DNA of 64,000 bases from Actinoplanes lobatus (GCF_014205215.1 NZ_JACHNC010000001.1:3601001-3665000), one strand, 5' to 3'; positions 25,184 to 33,847 are shown, numbered from the stretch's first letter. Program-made: numbers and translations. Notes: a model not told the origin generated them from the letters alone.

Positions 25184-26137
25184 TTAGGCGGCGCGGGAGC
25201 AGCGGCTCGGGCGCGTCAGCGCGCGACGGGCCCGCTTGGCGTCCCGGGCGGCCCGGCGGACGATCGCGACCAGCGCCTCCGACACCTCCGCCGGCCGCTC
25301 CAGCGGGAGCATGTGCCCGGCCCCGGCCAGCACGGTCAGCTCGGCCCCGGTGAGCGCCCCGGCGATCGACTCCGCGCAGGCCGGCGGGGTGAGCCGGTCC
25401 CGGTCGCCGACCAGCACGGTGGTCGGCATCCCGCTCAGCTCGGCCAGCGTGTCCAGCCGCAGTTGGGCGCCGATCGACTCGCGGAAGCCGCCGATCGACC
25501 GCAGCGGCGCCCGGCCCAGGCTGCGCATGGTCAGCAGCATGGCCTCCTCGGCGCAGTCGTCACCGAAGAGCAGCCAGCGCAGGGCCGGCCGCAGGGCAGG
25601 CAGCACGGCCCGGTGCGGGCGCCAGGTGCCGGAGCGGGCGAGCAGCCCCGCCCCGAAGGTCTCACCGGCCCGCAGCACGTTGGCCAGGCTGACGGGTAGC
25701 CCGTACCGGGTGTGGGTGTGGCCCTCGGCGGTGGTCGAGACCAGGAGCAGGCCGGCCACCCGCGCGGCGAACTCACCGGGATGGCGGTGGGCGTACTCCA
25801 TGATCGTCATCCCACCCATCGAATGCCCGGCCAGAACGACCGGGCCGGTTGGCGCGCAGCGGCGAATCACCTCGGCCATGTCGTCGCCGAGCCGGGCCAG
25901 CGTGGCCTCGCGCAACCGGGTGGCGCCGGAGCGGCCGTGGCCGCGGGTGTCGAAGGCGATCACCCGTGGAGCCCGGCGGCCCATTCCGGCGAGAGCGGTG
26001 ATCTGGTGCATCCAGGTCCGGCGGTCGAGGCACCAGCCATGCGCCAGCACCACGGTGACCTGGGCGTCCTGGGGGCCGGAGATCGACACATGCAGCTTGA
26101 CGCCGTCGGTCGTGGTGATCTCGGAACGCGTCTGCAT
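25184..26137 (-). CDS. Alpha/beta hydrolase
   Basis: This 317-residue hydrolase has the complete triad of the fold: nucleophile Ser106 in GHSMGG, Asp in VGDRDRLTPP, His in GAGHMLPLERP. The oxyanion segment is AHGWCLDRRTW. There is no signal peptide. Substrate is unknown; it may be an esterase, peroxidase-like or epoxide hydrolase. ATG 26137 is chosen because GGAGGT lies 4 nt upstream; a GTG at 26158 is in frame. The C-terminus is unusually basic. Confidence 0.82.
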   Translation of the reverse strand: MQTRSEITTTDGVKLHVSISGPQDAQVTVVLAHGWCLDRRTWMHQITALAGMGRRAPRVIAFDTRGHGRSGATRLREATLARLGDDMAEVIRRCAPTGPVVLAGHSMGGMTIMEYAHRHPGEFAARVAGLLLVSTTAEGHTHTRYGLPVSLANVLRAGETFGAGLLARSGTWRPHRAVLPALRPALRWLLFGDDCAEEAMLLTMRSLGRAPLRSIGGFRESIGAQLRLDTLAELSGMPTTVLVGDRDRLTPPACAESIAGALTGAELTVLAGAGHMLPLERPAEVSEALVAIVRRAARDAKRARRALTRPSRCSRAA

Positions 26138-26317
26138 GGGTACCTCCGTGATGGTCACGGTCCCCGCTTACCCACGGGTAATAATCATCACTCGCGATCA
26201 TCGCGATTACCAGCGTGTTTCGATCCAATTTCCGGCTGACGGGGGCCGGAAGCCTCTGGACCGTGAGTTAGCTCGCAAACACTGTTGCGAACCGCCGGGC
26301 CGACGAGAATCACCACC

Positions 26318-26935
26318 ATGACGGCCACTCGCGATGCCCAGGTCAGCACGCCCGCAGCCGCCTTGAGCGAGCTCATCTCAGGCAACAAACGTTTCGTATA
26401 CGGCCACCCCCGCTACGGCCACGACGTCGCCCAGGCGGCGGCCACGGCGCAGGGGCAGAAGCCGCACTCGCTGGTGTTCGGATGCATCGACTCCCGGGTT
26501 CCTCTGGAGGCGATCTTCGACCAGTCGTTCGGCTCGATCTGTGTGGCCCGTTCGGGCGCGCACGTGCTGGACCGTTCGCTGGTCGGCTCGATCAACTTCG
26601 CGGTGGCCGAGCTGGGCGTCTCGCTGATCCTGGTGGTCGGGCACAAGCGCTGTGGCGCGGTGCACGCCACCGTGCAGGCACTGCGGGACGGCGCCACCCC
26701 GGGCAGCGACTCGGGCTCGGTCGGCTATCTGGTCGACGAACTGGCGCCGGCCGTGCAAGAGGTGGGCCTGGACGACGAGGACGCCGCGGAGAAGGCGGTC
26801 CGCAAGCACGTCGCGCGTACGGCGGAGCGGCTGCGCGAGAACCCGGACCTGGCCGGGGAGATCGCCGCCGACCGGGTCCGGGTGGTCGGCGCCGTCTACG
26901 ACCTGGACAGCGGATGGGTCGAATTCCTCGACTGA
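26318..26935 (+). CDS. Beta-class carbonic anhydrase
   Basis: This zinc enzyme interconverts CO2 and bicarbonate. The 205-residue protein has the ligand set Cys56-x-Asp58-x-Arg60 (FGCIDSR) and His109/Cys112 (VVGHKRCGAVH), so all zinc ligands and the Asp-Arg dyad are present. The segment between reads ARSGAHVLD in place of the common RTAGN. Bicarbonate would feed the acyl-CoA carboxylases of fatty acid synthesis, but no operon link is seen here. ATG 26318 is chosen over the in-frame ATG 26285 by family length. Confidence 0.9.
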   Translation: MTATRDAQVSTPAAALSELISGNKRFVYGHPRYGHDVAQAAATAQGQKPHSLVFGCIDSRVPLEAIFDQSFGSICVARSGAHVLDRSLVGSINFAVAELGVSLILVVGHKRCGAVHATVQALRDGATPGSDSGSVGYLVDELAPAVQEVGLDDEDAAEKAVRKHVARTAERLRENPDLAGEIAADRVRVVGAVYDLDSGWVEFLD

Positions 26936-26953
26936 TCTTGTGCTGATCATGCG

Positions 26954-26990
26954 AAAAGGCGCCTCCCGGGAAAACCGGGAGGCGCCTTTT
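26954..26990. terminator. Strong bidirectional intrinsic terminator
   Basis: A 16-bp perfect stem (AAAAGGCGCCTCCCGG, loop GAAAA, complement ending TTTT) lies between the convergent carbonic anhydrase gene and the next minus-strand gene. A-run and T-run flank it, so it can work in both directions. It is the clearest intrinsic terminator in the window. Confidence 0.92.
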
Positions 26991-27002
26991 CGATGCGCTT
27001 GC

Positions 27003-27329
27003 TCAGCCCTCGAAGACGCCGGCGTCGACGAGCCGCTTCTCGATGTCGGCCCAGCCGTGCTCCGGGTTCACGGTGTGCAGGCTGGTCAGCTCGGCACGGA
27101 TCTTGGCACCGTGACCGGCGGCCGTCAGCACCCGGATCTCCTCGACGAACGCGTCCGAGTTGGTCGAGAGGTGCGTGGTCTTGCCGTTGGTCAGGTTGCG
27201 CACGTACGCGAAGCGGCCGTTGGCGAGCGGGATGAGGTACTTGTACTCACCGAGCACGCTGAGGGCGCCACCCGCACCCTGGCCGGCGCGGACTGATGCG
27301 CGGGCAGTCTTTGAAGTGTTGCTCGCCAC
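27003..27329 (-). CDS. Conserved-looking small protein of unknown function
   Basis: This is a 108-residue soluble protein whose family I do not recognise. GTG 27329 has AAGGAG 8 nt upstream and starts VASNTSKTARASVRAGQ. The centre is GEYKYLIPLANGRFAYVRNLTNGKTTHL, followed by a helix-rich C-terminus (SDAFVEEIRVLTAAGHGAKIRAEL, HGWADIEKRLVDAGVFEG). Real coding is supported by the ribosome-binding site, codon bias and the terminator right after its stop. Confidence 0.65.
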   Translation of the reverse strand: MASNTSKTARASVRAGQGAGGALSVLGEYKYLIPLANGRFAYVRNLTNGKTTHLSTNSDAFVEEIRVLTAAGHGAKIRAELTSLHTVNPEHGWADIEKRLVDAGVFEG

Positions 27330-27574
27330 GGCGGTACTCCTTGAAGGAAAGCTGAAAAGGCAGAAAAAAGGCCGTGGCAACTCTACACGACGGCGACCCG
27401 ACCATACCGTCAGAGCTGGTAACAGCGTTGGGCAGGGTATGCCACTACGGCTGCTCCCATAGTCGATGTTGCGGATTCTCTGGCGCACCGTCCGTACCAC
27501 CCGGCATCATGGGACACGATCAACCGCGGTCGAGGTCGTAGGGGAAGACGCACCTCGGTCTCCGGGAGGTCACC

Positions 27575-28066
27575 GTGCCAACGTGTGGCGTCGTATACGT
27601 CCACTCGACCCCACTCGCCGTGTGCCAGCATGTCGAGTGGGCGATCGCGCGCGTCCTGACCGCGCCGGTCAATCTGCAATGGACCGTGCAACCGGTCGAT
27701 CCGAGCATGCGCCGAGCCGAGTGCAGCTGGACCGGTCGCGCCGGTACTGGCGCCGAGCTGGCTGCTGCCCTGCGACAGTGGCCCATGATCCGATTCGAGG
27801 TCACCGAGGAACCCAGCCCGGGTGTCGACGGGGAGCGGTTCATGCACGTCCCCGGCCGTGGGCTGTTCCACGGGGCGATGGGCGCTTCGGGTGACATCCA
27901 GATCGGTGAGGACCGGCTGCGCGCCATCATGTCCTCGGTCCGTGCGCCCGAGGCGCTGTCGCATGCGCTGGAGAAGGCGCTGGGCACCGCCTGGGACGTC
28001 GAGCTGGAGCCCTACCGCTACGCCGGTGACGGCGCGCCGGTGACACTGCTCACCCGGGTCGGCTGA
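27575..28066 (+). CDS. DUF3145 family protein
   Basis: This 163-residue actinobacterial protein of unknown function is recognised by its N-terminus GVVYVHSTPLAVCQHVEWAIARVL and the segments RAECSWTGRAGTGAELAAALR and RYAGDGAPVTLLTRVG. DUF3145 is nearly universal in actinobacteria and is usually a single gene, as here. GTG 27575 has GGGAGG 5 nt upstream. There is no signal peptide or membrane segment. Confidence 0.85.
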   Translation: MPTCGVVYVHSTPLAVCQHVEWAIARVLTAPVNLQWTVQPVDPSMRRAECSWTGRAGTGAELAAALRQWPMIRFEVTEEPSPGVDGERFMHVPGRGLFHGAMGASGDIQIGEDRLRAIMSSVRAPEALSHALEKALGTAWDVELEPYRYAGDGAPVTLLTRVG

Positions 28067-28159
28067 GCGTTTGCACCCGGCGACCAGGACAAACCCGCCT
28101 GAACCATGCCCAAAATGCGGGTGGGGGTCAAGTAGCGACGTTTGCCGTGAACTGGTTCG

Positions 28160-29887
28160 ATGGCGATCGTGAAGAGTCTGTCGCGCGCCCTCGCCGTACC
28201 TCTGCTCATGCTTCTCGGAGCATGTGGCGACGAGCCGGCGCCGACCCCGGCCGCGACCGGATCCGTCCCGCCCGCGGCGAGCGCCCCGCCGTCCGCGGCC
28301 GCCGGGCCGGCCGGCGACCCGGCCGCGCGGGCCGCCGAGGTGGTCGCCCGGCTCAGCGACGAGGACCTGGCCGGGCAGGTGCTGATGCCCTACGCCTACG
28401 GCAGCTCGGCCACCACGGTCGACCCGGACAACGCGAAGGCCAACCAGGGCCTGGCCGGCGTCGACACCCCGGCCGAGATGATCACGAAGTACCGGCTCGG
28501 CGGCCTCATCCTGGTCGGATTCGCCGTGGACGACCCGACCAGCAAGACCAACCCCACCACCAACGTGGAGAACCCGAAGCAGGTCCGCGAGCTCACCACC
28601 GGGCTCCAGCAGGCGGCCGCGAAACTGCCCGCCACGGCGCCGCTGATGATCGGCATGGACCAGGAGTACGGCGTCGTCACCCGGGTCGCCGACGGGGTCA
28701 CCATGCTGCCGTCCGCGCTGGCGTTCGGCGCCGCCCGGAAACCGGCCCTCACCGAGGCGGCCTGGCACGCCGCCGGCGAGGAGCTCGCCGCGATGGGCGT
28801 CACCGTCGACTTCGCCCCGGTCGCCGACACGCTGAACACCGGCGGCGGGGGCGTGATCGGATCACGCTCCTTCGGCAGCGACGCCAAGGTGAACGCCGGA
28901 CAGGTCGCCGCCGCGGTCCGCGGCCTCCAGTCGGCCGGGGTCGCCGCGACGCTCAAGCACTTCCCGGGCCACGGTCACACCACCGCCGACAGCCACAGCG
29001 AGCTGCCACTGATCGGCCAGAGCCGTGGGACGTGGGAGACGCAGGACCTGCCGCCGTTCCGCTCCGGGATCGACGCGGGCGCCGGCCTGGTCATGTCCGG
29101 CCACCTGAACCTGGCCTCGGTCGACAAGGGCGTCCCGGCCACCTTCTCCCACAAGATCATGACCGAGGTGCTGCGCGGCCGGCTCAAGTTCACCGGCGTG
29201 GCCGTCACCGACGCCATGAACATGGCCCCCGCCAAGAAGTGGCCGGCCGGCGAGGCGGCCGTGCGGGCCCTCAACGCCGGCAACGACATGCTGCTCATGC
29301 CACCGGACATCGGCGCGGCCCGGGACGGCATCCTGGCCGGCCTGAAGACCGGCAGCCTCAAGCGGGAACGCCTCACCGAGGCGGTCACCCGCATCCTCAC
29401 CCTCAAGTTCACGACCGCGCTCACCCCGCAGCCGGACCTCGCGGTGATCGGCTCCGCGGCCCACGAGAAGGCCGTCGCCGCCGCCGATGCCGCCGCCGTC
29501 ACCATCCTGCGCGGCCGGTGCGCCGGGCCGCTGACCACCGGGCCCGTCTCGGTCACCGCCCCGGCCAGCCGCGAGGTCGCCCGGACCAACCTGGTCAAGG
29601 CCCTCCAGGCGGCCGGCGTCCCGGTCCAGACGTCCGGCGGCACGGTCATCCACCTGGCCGGCTACGGCGACCAGCGGGTCGACCTCGACGACCGGGCGGC
29701 GATCACCGTGATGATGGACTCACCCGGCCTGCTCGCGTCGGCCACCTCGCCGACGCTGATCGCCACCTACTCGTCGAGCAGACTCTCCATGGAGGCGCTC
29801 GCCGCGGTGATCGCCGGAAAGGCCACGGCGCCGGGCCGGTCACCCATCGCGGTCGGCAAACTCCCCCGGACCGCCTGCGCCGCATAA
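28160..29887 (+). CDS. GH3 beta-N-acetylhexosaminidase lipoprotein (NagZ-like)
   Basis: This 575-residue cell-surface glycosidase is predicted to remove GlcNAc from chitin fragments or peptidoglycan. Signal peptide with lipobox LGAC (Cys22), then a Pro/Ala linker (24-55). GH3 TIM barrel: APLMIGMDQEYG (160-171), the diagnostic KHFPGHGHTTADSH (266-279) whose Asp/His pair replaces the second domain's acid in NagZ, and nucleophile Asp351 in AVTDAMNM. The C-terminal third (from about 430) is a second, alpha/beta domain. The start has no Shine-Dalgarno. Confidence 0.88.
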   Translation: MAIVKSLSRALAVPLLMLLGACGDEPAPTPAATGSVPPAASAPPSAAAGPAGDPAARAAEVVARLSDEDLAGQVLMPYAYGSSATTVDPDNAKANQGLAGVDTPAEMITKYRLGGLILVGFAVDDPTSKTNPTTNVENPKQVRELTTGLQQAAAKLPATAPLMIGMDQEYGVVTRVADGVTMLPSALAFGAARKPALTEAAWHAAGEELAAMGVTVDFAPVADTLNTGGGGVIGSRSFGSDAKVNAGQVAAAVRGLQSAGVAATLKHFPGHGHTTADSHSELPLIGQSRGTWETQDLPPFRSGIDAGAGLVMSGHLNLASVDKGVPATFSHKIMTEVLRGRLKFTGVAVTDAMNMAPAKKWPAGEAAVRALNAGNDMLLMPPDIGAARDGILAGLKTGSLKRERLTEAVTRILTLKFTTALTPQPDLAVIGSAAHEKAVAAADAAAVTILRGRCAGPLTTGPVSVTAPASREVARTNLVKALQAAGVPVQTSGGTVIHLAGYGDQRVDLDDRAAITVMMDSPGLLASATSPTLIATYSSSRLSMEALAAVIAGKATAPGRSPIAVGKLPRTACAA

Positions 29888-30034
29888 ACCTTTCCGGTAC
29901 GGGTCCCCCGCCCTCCGCCGAAATTCCCCGTCCCGCCCGCTCCACGCGATCGTCTGCCGGGTCCAGCCTGTGCCGCGCCCACCGGGCTGAGCTCGGTGGT
30001 CCCGCCGAATCACTCAGCCCCCGCGGCCGCTTAC

Positions 30035-30153
30035 GCCGAGCGGGTGGTCCCGGTCCGGCTTCCCCACCACGCGCCCCGCCGGCCCGCGGCCGTAGCGCCG
30101 GCCAGGCCGAGTGGGTGGTCCCGGTCCGGCTTCCCCACCACGCGCCTCGCCGG
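30035..30153. repeat. Two-copy direct repeat, 48 bp with 71-bp period
   Basis: The sequence starting GCCGAGYGGGTGGTCCCGGT occurs at 30035 and 30106 and runs about 48 bp with only two differences. Each copy begins GGTGGT and ends ACCACG, giving a short hairpin around GTCCGGC. Confidence 0.8.
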
Positions 30154-30284
30154 CGATCTTGGGCGATGGTTGCTTTCGGGCCGATCTTGGTTCCTGGTTG
30201 CTGTCCGGGCGGAGTCAACCATTACCCATGATCTATTTCTGGGGGATCTTGGATTATCGGATGCGCCAAGCAGCGGTGGGAAAA

Positions 30285-30766
30285 CGTCCAAGGTCGCGGG
30301 GTGCGGAAGCGTAGCCCGGGAGGCGCGGAAGGGTAACGGCAGACGCACGCCCCGCCAGGCGCGACCTTGGACGATCGGCCACCCGCAGCGGTGGGGAAAC
30401 GTCCAAGGTCGCGGGGTGCGGAAGCGTAGCCCGGGAGGCGCGGAAGGGTAACGGCAGACGCACGCCCCGCCGGGCACGATCTTGGACGATCGGCCACCCG
30501 CAGCGGTGGGGAAACGTCCAAGGTCGCGGGGTGCGGAAGCGTAGCCCGGGAGGCGCGGAAGGGTAACGGCAGACGCACGCCCCGCCGGGCACGATCTTGG
30601 ACGATCGGCCACCCGCAGCGGTGGGGAAACGTCCAAGGTCGCGGGGTGCGGAAGCGTAGCCCGGGAGGCGCGGAAGGGTAACGGCAGACGCACGCCCCGC
30701 CAGGCGCGACCTTGGACGATCAGCCACCCGCAGCGGTGGGGAAACGTCCAAGATCGCGGGGTGTGG
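30285..30766. repeat. Tandem array of 115-bp units with internal inverted repeats
   Basis: The 13-mer CGTCCAAGGTCGC starts at 30285, 30400, 30515 and 30630, exactly 115 bp apart, with a variant (CGTCCAAGATCGC) at 30745 in a truncated fifth unit. In units 1 and 4 the complementary GCGACCTTGGACG lies at unit positions 77-89, so each unit could fold into a long hairpin. Units 2 and 3 carry the variant GCACGATCTTGGACG. Copies are otherwise nearly identical, indicating recent expansion. Confidence 0.92.
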
Positions 30767-30809
30767 GAGGGGTGGGAGGGGTGGGAGGGGTGGGAGGGGT
30801 GGGAGGGGG
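30763..30809. repeat. G-rich decamer tandem repeat (GTGGGAGGGG)
   Basis: Nearly five copies of GTGGGAGGGG directly follow the 115-bp array. With many runs of three or four G on the plus strand the sequence could form a G-quadruplex. Confidence 0.85.
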
Positions 30810-30923
30810 CAGCGGCTTGCGTGGCTGGGCTGGGCGGGGTCGATGTGGTTGGGGCGGCGTCACGCGTACCGGGAACGGGGTTGGGAAGGCCGTTGATCGC
30901 CGTGGGTGAGGGGCGCGCGGGGT

Positions 30924-32318
30924 TCAGAGGGGGATGCTGCCGTGGGCGCCCCGGCCGGCGGGGGCGGCGGCCAGGGCCAGCGCGATGCGGCGGCGGGTGT
31001 GGGTGGGGGGTATGACCGCGTCGACCACGCCGATCTCCACCGCCCGGTCGATGCCGCCGGTCTGGGCCGACTCGTGGGTGGCCAGCTGGTCGCGGAGGTG
31101 GGCGCGCCGGGCGGGTGGGGTGGCGGCCAGGCGTTTGCGGTGCAGGACGTTGACCGCGGCCTCGGGGGTGAGGGCCGCCACCTCGGCGGTGGGCCAGGCG
31201 AAGACGGCGGTGGCGCCCAGGGCGCGGGAGTTCATGGCGATGTACGAGCCGCCGTAGGCCCGGCGGGTGACCAGGGTGACGCGGGGTACCACCGCGTCGG
31301 CGAAGGCGTGCAGCAGCTTGGCGCCGCGGCGGACCACGCCGTCCCCGTCGTGGCCCGGGCCGGGCAGGTAGCCGGGGGTGTCGGCCAGGACGATCAGCGG
31401 GACGGCCAGGGCATCGCACATCCGGACGAAGCGGGCGGCCTTCTCGGCGGCTCCGGCGTCCAGGGAGCCGTCCAGGACCAGCGGGTTGTTGGCCACCACG
31501 CCGACCGTACGGCCGGCGAAACGGCCCAGGACGGTGACGATGTTCGGCGCCCAGTCGGCGTGCAACTCTGTGCCGGCGGCGTCGAGCAGGGCCAGGATCA
31601 GGGGCTTCACGTCGTAGGGCAGGTCCGGGCCGGAGGGTAGAAGAGCGTCCGGGGAACCGCCGCCGCGGCTGCCGAGGGTTACGTCGTCGGGGGAGAGGCG
31701 GCCCTGACGGCCCAGCAGGAGGACCATCTCGCGGGTCCGGGCGAGGGCTTCGGCGTCGGTCGCGGCGGTGAGGTGGACGACCTCGGAGCCGGCGGCGCCG
31801 GCCGGGCCGGAAGGGGTGTCGTCGGCCGGGCCGGAAGGGGCGTCGCCGGTCGCGAGGACCCGGCCTGCCCGGCTCGCGATCACGATGTCGGTGAGGGCGG
31901 GACCGTATGCGGCGCTGCCGAGCGCCGGGCCGAGTACCGCGGAGATCTGCGGCACCCGGCCGGACGCCCGGACCATGGCCGCGAAGACCTGGCCGGCGCC
32001 GTCCAGCGCGACCACGCCCTCGGCCAGGCGGGCGCCGCCGGAGTGCCAGAGGCCGGCGACCGGGACGCGGTCGCGGACCGCGGTGTCGATCGCCGTGACG
32101 ATGCGCCGGCAGCCGGCCAGGCCCAGTGCGCCGCCCATCCGGGTGACGTCGGTGGCGAAGGCGACCGCCGGTGTCCCGTCGACCTGGCCGCGCCCGTACA
32201 GCACGCCCGAGTCGTCCCTCGCCGCCAGCAGCCGGAGCGTGCCGCGGTCGAAGAGCGTCTTGAGCCGTTGTTCCGGGTCGCGGTGGTCGACGGGACCGGG
32301 GTGACCGGAGGGGATCAG
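30924..32318 (-). CDS. Acyl-CoA carboxylase beta (carboxyltransferase) subunit
   Basis: This is the carboxyltransferase subunit of an acetyl/propionyl-CoA carboxylase, supplying malonyl-CoA or methylmalonyl-CoA to the neighbouring fatty acid synthase. It is about 464 residues: DPEQRLKTLFDRGTLRLL at the N-terminus, VPVAGLWHSGGARLAEGV, GPALGSAAYGPALTD (oxyanion loop), LADTPGYLPG and RRAYGGSYIAMNSR (second oxyanion site), AVFAWPTAEVA. The start is uncertain: no ATG, GTG or TTG lies before the conserved N-terminus. A CTG at 32318, with AAGG 7 nt upstream inside the fabF end, is my choice; GTG 32204 would delete conserved residues. Confidence 0.85.
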   Translation of the reverse strand: MIPSGHPGPVDHRDPEQRLKTLFDRGTLRLLAARDDSGVLYGRGQVDGTPAVAFATDVTRMGGALGLAGCRRIVTAIDTAVRDRVPVAGLWHSGGARLAEGVVALDGAGQVFAAMVRASGRVPQISAVLGPALGSAAYGPALTDIVIASRAGRVLATGDAPSGPADDTPSGPAGAAGSEVVHLTAATDAEALARTREMVLLLGRQGRLSPDDVTLGSRGGGSPDALLPSGPDLPYDVKPLILALLDAAGTELHADWAPNIVTVLGRFAGRTVGVVANNPLVLDGSLDAGAAEKAARFVRMCDALAVPLIVLADTPGYLPGPGHDGDGVVRRGAKLLHAFADAVVPRVTLVTRRAYGGSYIAMNSRALGATAVFAWPTAEVAALTPEAAVNVLHRKRLAATPPARRAHLRDQLATHESAQTGGIDRAVEIGVVDAVIPPTHTRRRIALALAAAPAGRGAHGSIPL

Positions 32319-32320
32319 CG

Positions 32321-33547
32321 TCAGGCCTTGGTGAAGATCAGTGCCACGTTGTGGCCGCCGAAGCCGAACGAGTTGTTCATCGCCGCGCGGATGTCCGCGG
32401 CCCGGGCCTTGTGGGCCGCGACCTCCAGGTCGAGGCGCTCGTCGGGTTCGTCGAGGTTGATCGTCGGAGGGATGATGCCGTCCCGGAGGGCCAGGATGGT
32501 GGCGATCGACTCGAGCGCGCCGGCCGCGCCGAGCAGATGGCCGGACATCGACTTGGTCGACGTCAGGATGGGGTGCGTCCCGACGGATGCCTTGATGCCC
32601 TTGATCTCGCCCATGTCGCCGACCGGGGTCGAGGTGGCGTGGGCGTTCACGTGGTGGATGTCGGCTCCGGTCAGACCGGCGTCCTGGATGGCCATCCGCA
32701 TGGCGCGGATGCCGCCCCGGCACTCCGGGTCGGGCTGGACGATGTCGTACCCGTCCGAGGTGATGCCCGCACCGGCGAGCCGCGCGTAGATCCGGGCGCC
32801 ACGGGCCACGGCGTGATCGGCCCGCTCCAGGATCAGCGCGCCCGCGCCCTCACCGAGGACGAAGCCGTCCCGGTTCTTGTCCCACGGGCGGGACGCCTTC
32901 TCCGGCTCGTCGTTGCGGGTCGACATGGCCCGCATCGAGGCGAAACCGGCGAGCGGCAGCGGGTGCACCACGGCCTCGGTGCTGCCGGCCACCACCACGT
33001 CGGCCCGGCCGGCGCGGATCAGGTCGAGCCCGAGCGCGACCGCCTCGGCGCCGGTGGCGCAGGCGCTGGCCATGGCCCGGACACCGGCGCGGGCGCCGAG
33101 TTCCAGGCCGATGTACGCGGCCGGTCCGTTCGGCATGAGCATCGGTACGGTGTGCGGGCTGACCCGCCGCGGCCCCGACTTCTCCAGGATGTCGTCCTGT
33201 TCGAGGGTGGTGATCGCACCCCCTATGCCGGTGCCGTAGCTGACCGCGAGGCGTTCCGGGTCGAGCCCCGAGTCGGCCAGGCCGGAGTCGGCCCAGGCCT
33301 CCTTCGCCGCGATCAGCGCCATCGCCTCGGCCCGGTCCATCCGGCGCAGCTTGACCCGCTCGATGACCTCGATGGGCTCGACGGCGAGCTGGGCGGCGAT
33401 GCGGACCGGGAGTTGGCCGGCCCACTCCTGGGTGAGCGGACTCACCCCGGAGCGGCCGGCGAGCATTGCGTCCCAGGTGGACGCGACGTCCCCGCCCAGC
33501 GGGGTCGTCGCGCCGAGCCCGGTGACGACGACGTCTACGGTGCTCAT
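32321..33547 (-). CDS. fabF: Beta-ketoacyl-ACP synthase II
   Basis: This is the elongating condensing enzyme of type II fatty acid synthesis: malonyl-ACP plus acyl-ACP gives beta-ketoacyl-ACP. In the 408-residue thiolase fold the catalytic triad is Cys163 (ASACATGAEA), His303 (NAHATSTPVGD) and His337 (MSGHLLGAAG). It is last of the fabD-fabH-acpP-fabF block, 1 bp after... acpP on the same strand, so it is co-transcribed. Length is normal. Confidence 0.95.
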   Translation of the reverse strand: MSTVDVVVTGLGATTPLGGDVASTWDAMLAGRSGVSPLTQEWAGQLPVRIAAQLAVEPIEVIERVKLRRMDRAEAMALIAAKEAWADSGLADSGLDPERLAVSYGTGIGGAITTLEQDDILEKSGPRRVSPHTVPMLMPNGPAAYIGLELGARAGVRAMASACATGAEAVALGLDLIRAGRADVVVAGSTEAVVHPLPLAGFASMRAMSTRNDEPEKASRPWDKNRDGFVLGEGAGALILERADHAVARGARIYARLAGAGITSDGYDIVQPDPECRGGIRAMRMAIQDAGLTGADIHHVNAHATSTPVGDMGEIKGIKASVGTHPILTSTKSMSGHLLGAAGALESIATILALRDGIIPPTINLDEPDERLDLEVAAHKARAADIRAAMNNSFGFGGHNVALIFTKA

Positions 33548-33548
33548 G

Positions 33549-33791
33549 TCAGTGGTTCGCCTCGATGTAGCTGACGGCGTCGCCGACGGTCTTGAGGTTC
33601 TGCACCTCGTTGTCGGGGATCTTGACGCCGAACTTCTCCTCGGCGGCCACCACGACCTCGACCATGGACAGCGAGTCGACGTCCAGGTCGTCGGTGAAGG
33701 ACTTCTCCTCGGCGACGTCGTCCGGGTTCACCCCGGCGACCTCCTCGAGGATCTCGGCGAGGCCGGAGGTGATCTCTGTGCGAGTTGCCAT
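33549..33791 (-). CDS. acpP: Acyl carrier protein
   Basis: This is an 80-residue acidic carrier protein of the fatty acid synthase. The phosphopantetheine site is Ser40 in DVDSLSMVEVV. The helix-rich fold begins LAEILEEVAGVNPDDVAEE. The real start is ATG 33791 (MATRTEIT); a much longer open frame upstream is an artefact of high GC. It is located between fabH and fabF, as in Streptomyces. Confidence 0.95.
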   Translation of the reverse strand: MATRTEITSGLAEILEEVAGVNPDDVAEEKSFTDDLDVDSLSMVEVVVAAEEKFGVKIPDNEVQNLKTVGDAVSYIEANH

Positions 33792-33847
33792 TGTGGGAAT
33801 CTTTCCTCTCGATGGTGCGGTTTGGCGACGGTCAGGTGACGTCCGTG

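Larger units (their letters stand above)
29888..30923. other. Non-coding repeat-rich intergenic region
   Basis: This 1.04-kb gap between the GH3 gene and the carboxylase gene is filled by repeats described in separate entries. Frames that cross it on the minus strand encode only repeat translations that change frame every 115 bp, so I call no gene. Scattered GATCTTGG motifs (for example near 30158, 30183 and 30246) resemble the arms of the 115-bp repeat. Confidence 0.8.

Noticed and set aside
21906..25187. Very long plus-strand frame (1093 codons)
   Set aside because: It overlaps the propeller gene in another frame and is antisense to helD. The translation has no fold-like pattern, only Arg/His/Pro/Gly-rich sequence.
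26159..26317. Riboswitch or operator before carbonic anhydrase
   Set aside because: GGTAAT...ATTACC and TCGCGATCATCGCGA symmetry is visible but short and not matched to any known class; too weak to call.
30285..30766. CRISPR array
   Set aside because: The repeated unit is 115 bp with no variable spacers; the whole unit is repeated.
30031..31419. 462-codon minus-strand frame through the repeat region
   Set aside because: The residues repeat with the 115-bp unit but change phase each time, and its end overlaps the carboxyltransferase gene in another frame. No coding signal.
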